A DNA stretch of 64,000 nucleotides from Bidens hawaiensis (lineage: Eukaryota > Streptophyta > Magnoliopsida > Asterales > Asteraceae). Made by a program: the position numbers and the translations under genes. Position 1 is the first letter of the stretch, and each line of letters starts with the position of its first letter. The notes below the pieces were generated by a model. The model worked only from the letters and a program-made list of their open reading frames with translations. It did not search any database and was not told the DNA's origin. The DNA lies in assembly GCA_021521415.1 (NCBI GenBank), contig JAIQDT010000001.1, positions 2,914,001 through 2,978,000 of the forward strand. The letters are read 5' to 3'. Positions 33,558-43,635 of this stretch are shown here, one piece after another.

Positions 33558-34059
33558 CAAGCCAGAACCAAGTTGTTTCCAAGTTCGCCTAAGGTTTAAC
33601 TTCGCCTGAAGTGAAGTTCGTTTATAAAATGAATTAAAAACCTAATGGAAAATGTGTTAAGGCAGTTATCGAAAACGAGTAGTAGTAGTTAATTGATATG
33701 TGTAAATATTATACAGTTAGCCGAGCCCAGTTAAAGAAAGGAATTACAATCAACGGAGAACGTAACCGTGTTCAGGTGAGTTTCTAGCCCCATTTATGTG
33801 TCATGTTTTCGGGGCTGTGTGCATACTCAATATGTTTGTTAATACGCTTATCCTAAGAGATAAGTGTATGCCTTATGTGAATGATGTGATATGTGTGAAT
33901 GATTGCTTGATGGTACGTGAACGATCTTCGGATATTGCACGTACTGTCAGGTTGTAATGCTAAGTTAAGGTAAGTATGATATGTATGCTTATGTGTATGA
34001 ATGTGATAAGGATAATAAAAGAAAGAAATGATAATGTATGGTTGTATGGTTATGAAAAG

Positions 34060-34224
34060 GGTACCGAGCCCTAATAATACTCGAGGAAGGAGGGTACCGA
34101 GCCCTAATAATACTCGAGGAAGGAGGGTACCGAGCCCTAATAATACTCGAGGAAGGAGGGTACCGAGCCCTAATAATACTCGAGGAAGGAGGGTACCGAG
34201 CCCTAACAATACTCGAGGAATGTA
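34060..34224. repeat. 33-base minisatellite x5 in the LTR
   Basis: Unit starts with GGTACCGAGCCCTAATAATA; units begin at 34060, 34093, 34126, 34159 and 34192. The last unit has 'aacaat' for 'aataat'. Mirrored in the 3' LTR from 38030. Confidence 0.95.
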
Positions 34225-34669
34225 GGGCGTAGTGCTCTTTATAACGTAAGATATGAAAGTAAGAAAGTAAGAAAGTATGAAAGTATGAATGAAAGTAAGA
34301 AAGTAAGGAAGTATGAAAATATGAAAGTATGAATATAACGTTATGTAAATGGTATGATTACGTGATTATCTAGAACTCACTCAGCGTAGCTGACTTTTAG
34401 TATGCACGCAGGTGAGTAGGATGAGGCAGCTCGCTTGAGGAGACACATGGCACTGAACAAGAATCTGGCATCTGAAGATTGTGATGTGTTAACTTTAATG
34501 CTTTAATGTGAAAGACAATGAATGTTTTGAGACAAGTTATGAATTATGTAATGTTTAATGAAAGTTTTATATTCCGCATAAATGTTTTAATTAACTCTGA
34601 TATTTAGAACTGTGTTTATGAGTAAATCCAACACGAAAGTAGGGTTACCGGTATCGGGGCCTTACAAGT

Positions 34670-34681
34670 TGGTATCAGAGC
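34670..34681 (+). other. Primer-binding site (initiator Met tRNA)
   Basis: TGGTATCAGAGC three bases after the 5' LTR end. Confidence 0.95.
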
Positions 34682-35069
34682 ATAAGTTCGAGAGATTTAA
34701 GCATCCTACATGCTTAGACTCGAACAGAAAATGGGATTTAAGTAAGAAAGGAAAGAAGATGCCAGTTCAAGAATGCCATGTGTCGCTCAAGCAAGATCAG
34801 TAAAGGTAAGGTGTATGATTAAATGATATATGTTAATGAGAAAGGAAAGATATGAGAACGTCAGGGATAGGAATAATTGATTGTTTGATTTGACAAACTG
34901 CTTAAGTAGAACCAGCACAAATAGACTCATAAAGGGAAGTGTATAGGACACGGAAAGTAACGTGATCAGCTAATCACAACTGGCCACTGTTATTACCTGT
35001 TAGCCTTACTATCCTTGTACTAGATAGTTCCTTGAGTGATGATGTTTGTGTTTTCCCTTTTAGATTACG

Positions 35070-36182
35070 ATGGCTGGAGCAAAAAGGTTTGTTGGTAAGG
35101 GAGGTCACACTGGACGTCCTCTTGGAATACGCGTTGTCCGAGAACCTTCTGAAGAACTAGTTACTACCACGAAAAAGGATAAAAGTGAAACTTTGCAAGG
35201 ACCAAGCAGCAATGAAGGGTATCAGCTGGATCCTGTTACTCAATTTGCCATTTCTTACGCTGTAGCTGCTGCAGAGAAGAAATTTCGTACTGACAAGTCT
35301 GCCGAAAACCATGCAAGGGCCACTGAGAAGGCAGGAGGAGACGGAAAGAAGGGTGATGATTATAAGGGAGGAGCGAAAGGAACCAAAGGATCTGTAGATG
35401 TCGTGGAGTATGCGGGGAAGAAGATACTAAAGGTCGCGGGAAGGGAAACATGCAAAGTGTGCGGGAAGATGCACCTAGGAGAATGCAAGGCTGGTCCAAA
35501 TCAGTGCTACCGATGTGGGAAGAAGGGACACATAACTCGTGATTGCACCGAGAACCAGAAATGTTATAAGTGTGGTAAGTCGGGTCACTTAGCTAGGGAT
35601 TGTGGGGGAGCAAGAACGGTGGGGGAAAAGAAGAAAAAGAACCCAACTCCAGAACCAGAGGAAGCCGATGAGGTGGATCCACGCAAAAAGAAGGCAAGGC
35701 AAGAGGGGTTCACTGCTTGTGAAAAATGTGGGAAGAGACACCCCGGAGAGTGCAGAAAGGGATTAGGTGTTTGCTACAGGTGTGGAAGAGCAGGACATTC
35801 CTCTGGGGAATGTAATGATTACCATAGGTGTCACAACTGTGGAGGACGTGGGCACCTAGCAAGGGATTGCAAGAAGCCAAAGGAAGGACATGAAGGAGAA
35901 AAGAAGGAGAAGAAATGGGCTACCTCTGCTAAGCGGTCTGGCGAGATGGTGACAACAACTGATGAGAGGAAGGCCAAAGTTGGGAACAAGGATGCATGTA
36001 AGACGTGTGGGCAAGTGCACCTGGGAGAATGTAAGACTGGGACAGACAGGTGCTATCGGTGTGGAAAGAGTGGGCATTATTCTCGAGAATGCCCTGATCG
36101 TCCAAAGTGCTTCAAATGCGGAAAAGCTGACCACATGGCTAGGGATTGCAAGGAATCAGGGGCGGTAGGTGCGAAAGGATGA
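35070..36182 (+). CDS. 370-residue protein with nine zinc knuckles (gag-derived, no capsid)
   Basis: The ATG at 35070 follows a 390-base leader. Residues 1-125 are basic and low in complexity (KRFVGKGGHTGR, QFAISYAVAAAEKKF). Then three modules follow, each made of a short knuckle C-x2-C-x3-H-x3-C followed by two CCHC knuckles: CKVCGKMHLGEC, CYRCGKKGHITRDC, CYKCGKSGHLARDC; CEKCGKRHPGEC, CYRCGRAGHSSGEC, CHNCGGRGHLARDC; CKTCGQVHLGEC, CYRCGKSGHYSREC, CFKCGKADHMARDC. Linkers are Lys-rich. All metal ligands are intact. One such short-plus-CCHC unit is usual at the C-terminus of Tekay gag, so the protein looks like a triplicated nucleocapsid that lost its capsid. Likely binds nucleic acid, perhaps its own RNA; this is inferred. 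Confidence 0.9.
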   Translation: MAGAKRFVGKGGHTGRPLGIRVVREPSEELVTTTKKDKSETLQGPSSNEGYQLDPVTQFAISYAVAAAEKKFRTDKSAENHARATEKAGGDGKKGDDYKGGAKGTKGSVDVVEYAGKKILKVAGRETCKVCGKMHLGECKAGPNQCYRCGKKGHITRDCTENQKCYKCGKSGHLARDCGGARTVGEKKKKNPTPEPEEADEVDPRKKKARQEGFTACEKCGKRHPGECRKGLGVCYRCGRAGHSSGECNDYHRCHNCGGRGHLARDCKKPKEGHEGEKKEKKWATSAKRSGEMVTTTDERKAKVGNKDACKTCGQVHLGECKTGTDRCYRCGKSGHYSRECPDRPKCFKCGKADHMARDCKESGAVGAKG

Positions 36183-36611
36183 AGACTTTGGGAAACTGCA
36201 GAGAGGAACACCTGATGAAGGAATAATTGCTCATGCAATGGTTCTATTAAATTACATTTGCTTAAGAACTTGTTTTGTGTTAAGGTTTAAAACTTATGTT
36301 TATCTGTGGTGTGTAATTATTTTGAGTTTGGTTAAGAATGATTATCATGTTATGGTGAAATGTTGATTTAGACAATAGTGTTAAAAGTACTAATCGAAAC
36401 CCCTAGAAGGATGAGATGAGTCTTGGTGCATCGAGGGTCTCATGGACAAGCTACCTTAAATAGCTAAAACACATGACCACCATTCGATGGCTGTAAAGTC
36501 GGAAGTAGGAAGGGTAACTCAGAAAGCGAAGGCAATTCTATAAAACGTGTAAATGTAAGAAGTTTTTCCTTTTATAGGGAATAAGTTAGGTTTCGGGGAC
36601 GAAACCTCTTT

Positions 36612-36625
36612 AAGGAGGGAAGACT
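36612..36625 (+). other. Polypurine tract
   Basis: AAGGAGGGAAGACT directly before the 3' LTR, the usual start site for plus-strand DNA synthesis. Confidence 0.85.
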
Positions 36626-38636
36626 TGTAACATCCGGAAATTTCAAAGGTAATATTAATTATATTACTTATTAATAGATGGGAAGTTTACTCGGGTTATC
36701 AGGAAATAAATAAAAGAAAGTTATGTTTAGTTATTTAATGTCGAGTAAGGAACGGGTCTTGGGCTTAGTTATTTTATGAACTCGGCCTGTCTCGACCCGT
36801 AGGAAGCCAACCCGAGCCTAACCAAACCCGTAGTATATAAACGAAAGTTCTTGACACTTCCACCATTTTCACCATCTTCTTTCACTTACACCCACCCAAA
36901 CACTCTCATTTCTAGAGAGAGAAGCTAGAGAGAGAAAGTTCTCAAATCACAAATCCGAGTCCACAATCTTGTTCCTAATCGTTTTTGGTAAGTCCCTCTC
37001 GAGAATCATCCGTTTTCATAACCATTTTCGACCTCAAATCGAGCAAAAACTCCCATTTTCGTAACTTGAGTTTTCGGGTCAAAAACCGCCTTGTTTTGGT
37101 GTCAAAATGCAAGCTTTTGTGTTTAAAAGTACTAGGAATCGATAGCCCTTTCAATCCCGAGCATTTCCATGTCAAAAACTTCGATTTTGGGTCGAAATCT
37201 GGAAAATCCGGAAAAACCCGTAGGTTTCTCCGTCGCCCAGCTTGAAGGAGTCGAATCAGTCCATTCGATCGAATGAGTCAATCGAACCAGTCCATTCGAT
37301 CGAATGAGTCAATCGAACCAGTCCATTCGATCGAATAAGAAAGCAACCGAATGGTCTCCGCCTCATTCGACCGAATGAGATCCGTATTCGATCGAACGAG
37401 TATCTATCCGATCGAACGAGTGCCATGTTCGATCGAACGAGTTTTCCCAGCTGGTTCGATCGAGTGTGTGTCTAGTTCGATCGAGTGTGCCTCAGATTCG
37501 ATCGAATATGTCCCTATTCGATCGAATCAAGCCAGAACCAAGTTGTTTCCAAGTTCGCCTAAGGTTTAACTTCGCCTGAAGTGAAGTTCGTTTATAAAAT
37601 GAATTAAAAACCTAATGGAAAATGTGTTAAGGCAGTTATCGAAAACGAGTAGTAGTAGTTAATTGATATGTGTAAATATTATACAGTTAGCCGAGCCCAG
37701 TTAAAGAAAGGAATTACAATCAACGGAGAACGTAACCGTGTTCAGGTGAGTTTCTAGCCCCATTTATGTGTCATGTTTTCGGGGCTGTGTGCATACTCAA
37801 TATGTTTGTTAATACGCTTATCCTAAGAGATAAGTGTATGCCTTATGTGAATGATGTGATATGTGTGAATGATTGCTTGATGGTACGTGAACGATCTTCG
37901 GATATTGCACGTACTGTCAGGTTGTAATGCTAAGTTAAGGTAAGTATGATATGTATGCTTATGTGTATGAATGTGATAAGGATAATAAAAGAAAGAAATG
38001 ATAATGTATGGTTGTATGGTTATGAAAAGGGTACCGAGCCCTAATAATACTCGAGGAAGGAGGGTACCGAGCCCTAATAATACTCGAGGAAGGAGGGTAC
38101 CGAGCCCTAATAATACTCGAGGAAGGAGGGTACCGAGCCCTAATAATACTCGAGGAAGGAGGGTACCGAGCCCTAACAATACTCGAGGAATGTAGGGCGT
38201 AGTGCTCTTTATAACGTAAGATATGAAAGTAAGAAAGTAAGAAAGTATGAAAGTATGAATGAAAGTAAGAAAGTAAGGAAGTATGAAAATATGAAAGTAT
38301 GAATATAACGTTATGTAAATGGTATGATTACGTGATTATCTAGAACTCACTCAGCGTAGCTGACTTTTAGTATGCACGCAGGTGAGTAGGATGAGGCAGC
38401 TCGCTTGAGGAGACACATGGCACTGAACAAGAATCTGGCATCTGAAGATTGTGATGTGTTAACTTTAATGCTTTAATGTGAAAGACAATGAATGTTTTGA
38501 GACAAGTTATGAATTATGTAATGTTTAATGAAAGTTTTATATTCCGCATAAATGTTTTAATTAACTCTGATATTTAGAACTGTGTTTATGAGTAAATCCA
38601 ACACGAAAGTAGGGTTACCGGTATCGGGGCCTTACA
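36626..38636 (+). repeat. 3' LTR of the non-autonomous element
   Basis: Copy of the 5' LTR offset by 3970 bases, with matching palindrome array (37261-37527) and minisatellite (38030-38194). One difference was noticed, T at 36880. Confidence 0.95.
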
Positions 38637-39167
38637 GGCCGACTGCAAACTCAGTCTACACTCATCAAAACCACCCCGACGGCCACTCATACAATGAAGT
38701 AAAACGTGTAGCAGATACTTGTATGGTGCACACACCCCGTTCTTATTCAACATAGACTTAAGAATATCTCCATTATAGTGCAAACGGGTGAATAGTCCTC
38801 TAACTAATGATCTGTCAAATTCACTTGGGTAGTCGTCATTATCATCGAATTGAAGTACACGGCGAATTACTGCAACTTCAATCGTAATTGGAATCTGATT
38901 GATTGTAGCTCGAACCAAGTTATCTGCCTCAACATATTCCGCCGTGTTCCAAAATTGCCTGATTATACTAAGATACACTTTAGGGTTATCAGTGATTGCA
39001 TAGTGTATCTTTGAACGTCTTAAGAAGGCCAACATATCTCCAAACACATCCACATCTGTAACATCTTGATTTACATAAGCACAGATATTGTGTTTCTTGT
39101 CAAATGGGAGTAGAATAACATCGTCTTGTTGTGCTTGTTGTGGTGGTTGCTCTTGTTGATCAGCCAT
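38637..39167 (-). CDS. SIRE-type ORF3, proximal part
   Basis: Starts MADQQEQPPQQAQQDD at 39167. It continues with NICAYVNQDVTDVDVFGDML, AITDNPKVYLSIIRQFWNTAEY and CAPYKYLLHVLLHCMSGRRGG. The frame runs into SLQSA at the insertion point, and removing the inserted element with one GGCCG copy rejoins it to FVSLILNKP in frame. The FW(N/T)TA and LLH..L.C. pattern matches ORF3 proteins I recall downstream of Copia RNase H in composites. A promoter-like element lies 1 kb upstream (40199-40209). Role unknown. Confidence 0.7.
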
Positions 39168-42100
39168 GATTGCTGTATAAATAACAACGAATATGAGAAG
39201 ACATAAAATATATATTAAATGTTAAAGTATGTCAAATATATCTTGTTTATATGTATATATTTTTTAAAAGATATGTGTGCTTAATTAATTTATACAATTA
39301 TACGAGTTAAATACTTTAATTAATTTAAATGAATATTGAAATTAATTTAATTGATAAATGTCATTCGTTATGAATCACACTGATTCGTTACAATACAGTA
39401 ACGAATCAGGCAATTCGCTATCAAGTAATTACCTAACGAACTGAGTATAGCGAACTATTATTTAATTATGACGAACTAAGATCTAGTTCGTTAAACTTTA
39501 AATGAATCCACAACTGATTCGTGTAAAGCCGTATTCGCTTAGCTAATTCGTGTAGGATCTTAACGAATTTGACACGAAACAGTCCCAATTCGCTAAGATT
39601 AACGAATGGTCCAATAATTCAGACTTTTTCTTTGACTCGCATAGTCAAGGTCAAAATCAGGATGAACATAGATTGTCAACAATATGAACCCAGGGACGAT
39701 TAGGCCGTAACTATCGTCGAATCATCATAAAAATGTGCTCATTGTACTCGGAATCACTCTAATGCACTAAGATTGATGAGATTGAGACTCAACATCTTGA
39801 AATATCAAGGTTAGACGAACCCACTGTAACCACCGATAACATGAAACAATAATTAACTCAGGAAACAACAATCAGATCATGATTGAAGTCCACCAAGGGT
39901 ATCGAAATCACATTCCGATCATAAAGACAGTTAAATCATCAAGTTATTAACATAAATTATACTGAAATGAGTTTCAAAACCTCTAAAACCCTTAAACCCT
40001 TAAAAATCAATAATTAGGCTGTCAAATCACAACCATTTTTGACGAAAATGATATCGCCATGAACGTCTATACCTTATAAACTCGAATATATCTTTGAAAT
40101 ATCAAAATAAAAAGATCGAGATTCAAAGAAAATTTTGGCAGAGTAACTTTAAGGTTAAGGAAGATGAAGAACAGTGTAGAAACTGTTGGGTTTCTTGTCC
40201 TTTTATATAATTGCACGCCTCCCGAGGTGCAACTTGCACGAAGTAATCGGTTCGTTTAAATTAAAGTTAGCGAATTAGCTAATTCGTCTGAATTAAATTA
40301 ACGAATCGCTATGTGATTCGTTACCTTAGGATAGCGAATCAAGACTTGATTCGTTAAGTATGCATAATGAATGGGATGATTCGTTACAGAGAGCGGAAGC
40401 GAATTAGTTTAGCGAACTAGAATCCAGTTCGCTAGTGAATCACCTAGTTCGTTATCCATAATTAACGAATTAGATTCTAATTAAAAAATCTTTTTTTAAT
40501 TTTAAATTAAATAATTAAATGAATTAAATAATTAAATAAAATAAATAAATTAGGTTATCTAGAATCTTTTTATCATGACAACCAAATACCTTAAAAAGCG
40601 TTTCATTTTTCCGAAACATAACTTAAAATTAATATATACAATGAAAAACGAAAATATTTTATTTTATTTTTTATTTTTTTATTTTGAAAAAAATAAAGAA
40701 TGTATTTACAAAAGAATACCCGAATCGTAAAAATAGACAATCTTTTTGTGTTTTTCAATGATTTATCAAAACCAGAACATATTTTTGTATTTTTGTTGAG
40801 TTTGAGCAGAGAATCATATTGACCAAATTGCCCTTCCATCACAGTTTTACATTTCAGCGATATTATGACTGGTGTTAAGTCGGTCATTGATATTGTTGTC
40901 CACTTAAATCTTATAACAAACCTTCGAGCATTTTTGTGATATGATTTATGGTTCAATTAGCGCACAGAATATCAGAAACTATCAGCCCCTAATCTCGGTT
41001 CAAGCTTAATTTGATTTTTACCAAATCATCCCAACTTGACTTAAACCATTATAATGTTGATCAAAATTTTTTATACCAATTGAGAACTTTTTGAGCAATG
41101 CATCAAGTTTCCTTTACTGTGAGTGAGTATGCACGAGTCCATCTGTCGGCTTACATACATTGTATCCCCTGGGGTCCGTTTCTTATTGGTATTAAGACGC
41201 ACGCAAGGGAGGAACAATTGTATGACTAACATCGGATTTTGATCAAGTCAGTAATTTAGATTGTACAAAGTACAGCAGTGATCAAGTTTAATGACTTTGG
41301 GTTTGCTTCTTGAAAGCGAGTGAAATATCCATGCTTATGAATACCCAGATGATTAAGCCGCATAAAGACTCACAGTGTCCAGAATCCTAATGCTTGTTAT
41401 TTGCTTTATTTTATTTTTGGGTGATCAACAAATATAAGGCTTGAGTATGACTGGTTATTACATTTCTGTCATCCTCACCGAGACTTTTTCTAGTGACTAA
41501 CACCTCTTTCAATTTGGCTTTTCTTTAAGTTTATATCACTTACTTTACTCTAACAGCTTGTTTAAGACCTACCAATGCACCAATGATTAAGCAGACAGTC
41601 TTTTAAGCTTATTTCTTTCTGGATTTGGGGTCAAATAATCAATGTACTATCATTTTCTCTTTTTTCTTCAAAAACTCAATAATATTGAGGAGCATAAAAT
41701 GATATAAATATTGCCCCAGTTAACTTAAGTTCACAAATTAATGGCTATCCTATTCATCTACAAGTAGAGAACAGAACCAAGACATGCAAGCATGCTTTAC
41801 AATCTTAAATAACTGACTAAATTCTCAGCAAAATATAAAATAGAATACTTAATGAACGCCCCAAATACTTTCCATTTGTCAGATAAATGGCTAACCCGAA
41901 GATTTCAAGAAATTATCAGGACCAAACATATACAAGTATATGTCCTTAGAAATAGAAGTAAATGACATAATTTTCAACGATTATAAGCAAAAATCTTTCT
42001 GGTTTTCTCTTTACAAACAAGAACCATAATCTTTTTGTCTTTTTCGGGTTTTTCTTTGCAAAAACGAGAAAAATTACATTCTTTTTGGCTTTTTCAGAAA

Positions 42101-42336
42101 TTTTCCTGTACAAACTGAAAAGTACATTCTTTTTGAATTTTCAAATTTTAAAATATTTTTTGTTTTACAGAAATTTTTGAAAATATAAAAGCATAAAGCA
42201 TAAAAACACACTATATATATATATATATTAATCTTTTTCAATGTTTTTGGGTTTTATCTGTACAAACGAAAAACACAATCTTTTTGTATTTTCTAGATTT
42301 TCTCCCCCTAAAATTAACATAAAATAAAGATAGTCA
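39168..42336 (-). other. Long non-coding spacer of the SIRE-like element
   Basis: 39365-39610 and 40245-40465 are crowded with AACGAATC, TAGCGAAC and GATTCGTTA words. 40695-40790 and 41985-42290 carry loose repeats of 'cattctttttg...tttt' (minus strand CAAAAAGATTGT). A purine tract TTTTAGGGGGAGAAAA (minus, near 42318-42303) follows the pol stop, as in other Copia elements. No convincing gene; a weak 117-codon frame near 40603-40956 looks like chance. Confidence 0.6.
40199..40209 (-). promoter_or_regulatory. Putative internal TATA box ahead of ORF3
   Basis: Minus strand TATATAAAAGG, followed about 30 bases on by a CA-rich, C/T-rich leader (AACAGTTTCTACACTG, TTCTTCATCTTCC). It precedes the ORF3 start by about 1.03 kb. 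A dense CGAAT-word array lies just upstream (40245-40465). Confidence 0.5.
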
Positions 42337-43635
42337 TCATTGTTTAAGAATTTCAGCGAGGGTCTTCAATCCGTTTAAACCAAGAAAAAAATTAAAACGT
42401 GTTTTGTCAAAAGCTTTGGTAAACAGATCGGCTTTCTGAAAGTCAGTATGTACTTTCTCAAGGTCAATCAACTTCTTCTCAAAGCAATCCCGTATAAAGT
42501 AATATCGAATTTCGATATATTTTGTTTTCGATTGTTGTACGGGGTTCTTTGTGATAGAAATTGCAGCAGAATTATCAATCAGGATAGGAGTAGTAAGAAA
42601 CTTCAAACCGTAGTCACGAAGATGTTGTTGTATCCACAAAACCTGGGAACAACAACTCGAGGCTGCAACATACTCAGCTTCGGCGGTTGAAGTGGAGACC
42701 GTTGTCTGCTTCTTACACTGCCAGGAAACAAGCCGGTTTCCTAAAAATTGACATCCTGCAGTCGTTGATTTAAAGTTGATCTTGCAACCTCCATAGTCCG
42801 AGTCTGAATAAGCAGTAAAGTCGAAAGTATCATCCTTGGGGTACCACAACCCGATGTCTGGATTTCCCCTCAAATACTGTAGAATTCTCTTGACTGCAGC
42901 TAGGTGAGTGACTCGTGGACTTGCTTGATACCTAGCACAAAGACAAACAGCAAACATAATATCAGGGCGAGAAGCCGTTAGATACATCAAAGAACCGATC
43001 ATGGCACGATAAAGGGTCGGATCAACGGTATCCTCCAATTCATCCGGTGATAAATTGTGACCCACGGGGAGAGGAGTAGAAGGGATTTTTCTGGCAGAAA
43101 TCTTGAATCGGCTCAAGACGTCGTTCACATACTTAGTCCGATGAATGAAGATTCCGTTAGCAGACTGATGAACCTGCAGCCCTAAAAAGAAATTCATCTC
43201 TCCCATTGAACTCATCTCGAACTTTGTTTGCATGGACTTCTCGAACTCCTTACACAATGTGTCGTTTGTAGACCCAAAAATAATATCATCAACATAAATC
43301 TGGGCTAGGAGAAGATCATCACCAATATTCTTGTAAAATAAAGTGCAGTCAACAGTTCCACGTTTGAAGCCGTTATCCGTCAAATGGTCGGCGAGCGTGC
43401 CATACCAAGCTCTCGGGGCTTGATGAAGACCATATAATGCCTTATTTAAACGGTAAACACGGTCAGGATAATCAGGATCCTCAAAACCTGGTGGTTGTTG
43501 GACAAACACTTCTTCGTGTAGTTCACCATTGAGAAAAGCACTCTTAACATCCATTTGGTAGACCTTTATATTCTTGTAAGCTGCATATGCCCTCAAGATT
43601 CGAATCGACTCTAATCTTGCAACTGGAGCATACAC
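42337..43635 (-). CDS. pol: Copia reverse transcriptase (main part) and RNase H
   Basis: Same frame as the block upstream, after a TAG at 43636-43638. RT motifs are VYQMDVKSAFLNGEL, GLHQAPRAWY and IYVDDIIFGST. RNase H has TAYSDSDYGG, STAEAEYVAASSC and DNSAAI, and ends KADLFTKAFDKTRF. These are complete Copia signatures. The frame ends at 42337 with LKTLAEILKQ. Confidence 0.92.
   Translation of the reverse strand: MYAPVARLESIRILRAYAAYKNIKVYQMDVKSAFLNGELHEEVFVQQPPGFEDPDYPDRVYRLNKALYGLHQAPRAWYGTLADHLTDNGFKRGTVDCTLFYKNIGDDLLLAQIYVDDIIFGSTNDTLCKEFEKSMQTKFEMSSMGEMNFFLGLQVHQSANGIFIHRTKYVNDVLSRFKISARKIPSTPLPVGHNLSPDELEDTVDPTLYRAMIGSLMYLTASRPDIMFAVCLCARYQASPRVTHLAAVKRILQYLRGNPDIGLWYPKDDTFDFTAYSDSDYGGCKINFKSTTAGCQFLGNRLVSWQCKKQTTVSTSTAEAEYVAASSCCSQVLWIQQHLRDYGLKFLTTPILIDNSAAISITKNPVQQSKTKYIEIRYYFIRDCFEKKLIDLEKVHTDFQKADLFTKAFDKTRFNFFLGLNGLKTLAEILKQ

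Larger units (their letters stand above)
32656..34666 (+). repeat. 5' LTR of the non-autonomous element
   Basis: TGTAACATCCGG...GGGGCCTTACA. A TATA box (TATATAA) at 32874-32880 puts transcript start near 32910, leaving about 1.75 kb of R-U5. That part holds a CGATCG palindrome array (33291-33557), a 33-base minisatellite (34060-34224) and a GAAAGTAA/GAAAGTAT run (34252-34345). Confidence 0.95.
32656..38636 (+). mobile_element. Complete non-autonomous LTR element with a zinc-knuckle-only ORF
   Basis: Direct LTRs 32656-34666 and 36626-38636 (2011 bases each) flank a 1959-base interior. The target duplication is GGCCG at 32651-32655 and 38637-38641. The interior has an initiator-Met primer site (34670-34681), one ORF (35070-36182) and a polypurine tract (36612-36625). 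There is no capsid, protease, RT or integrase. The TGTAACATCC start, CCTTACA end and the TTTCGGGGACGAAAC motif before the tract are Tekay-like, so a Tekay chromovirus probably mobilises it. By eye the LTRs differ at one base (C at 32910, T at 36880), so the insertion is very recent. Confidence 0.95.

Noticed and set aside
22679..34224. 33-base direct repeats suggesting a CRISPR array
   Set aside because: The units are contiguous with no unique spacers, and the genome is clearly plant nuclear.
33853..34225. Open frames on both strands across the LTR minisatellite (also 37823-38195)
   Set aside because: They come from a 33-base unit whose length is a multiple of three; repetitive translation only, no domain.
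40603..40956. 117-codon minus-strand frame in the SIRE spacer
   Set aside because: Low-complexity Lys/Phe/Ile-rich tail from AT-rich DNA, no homologue recognised.
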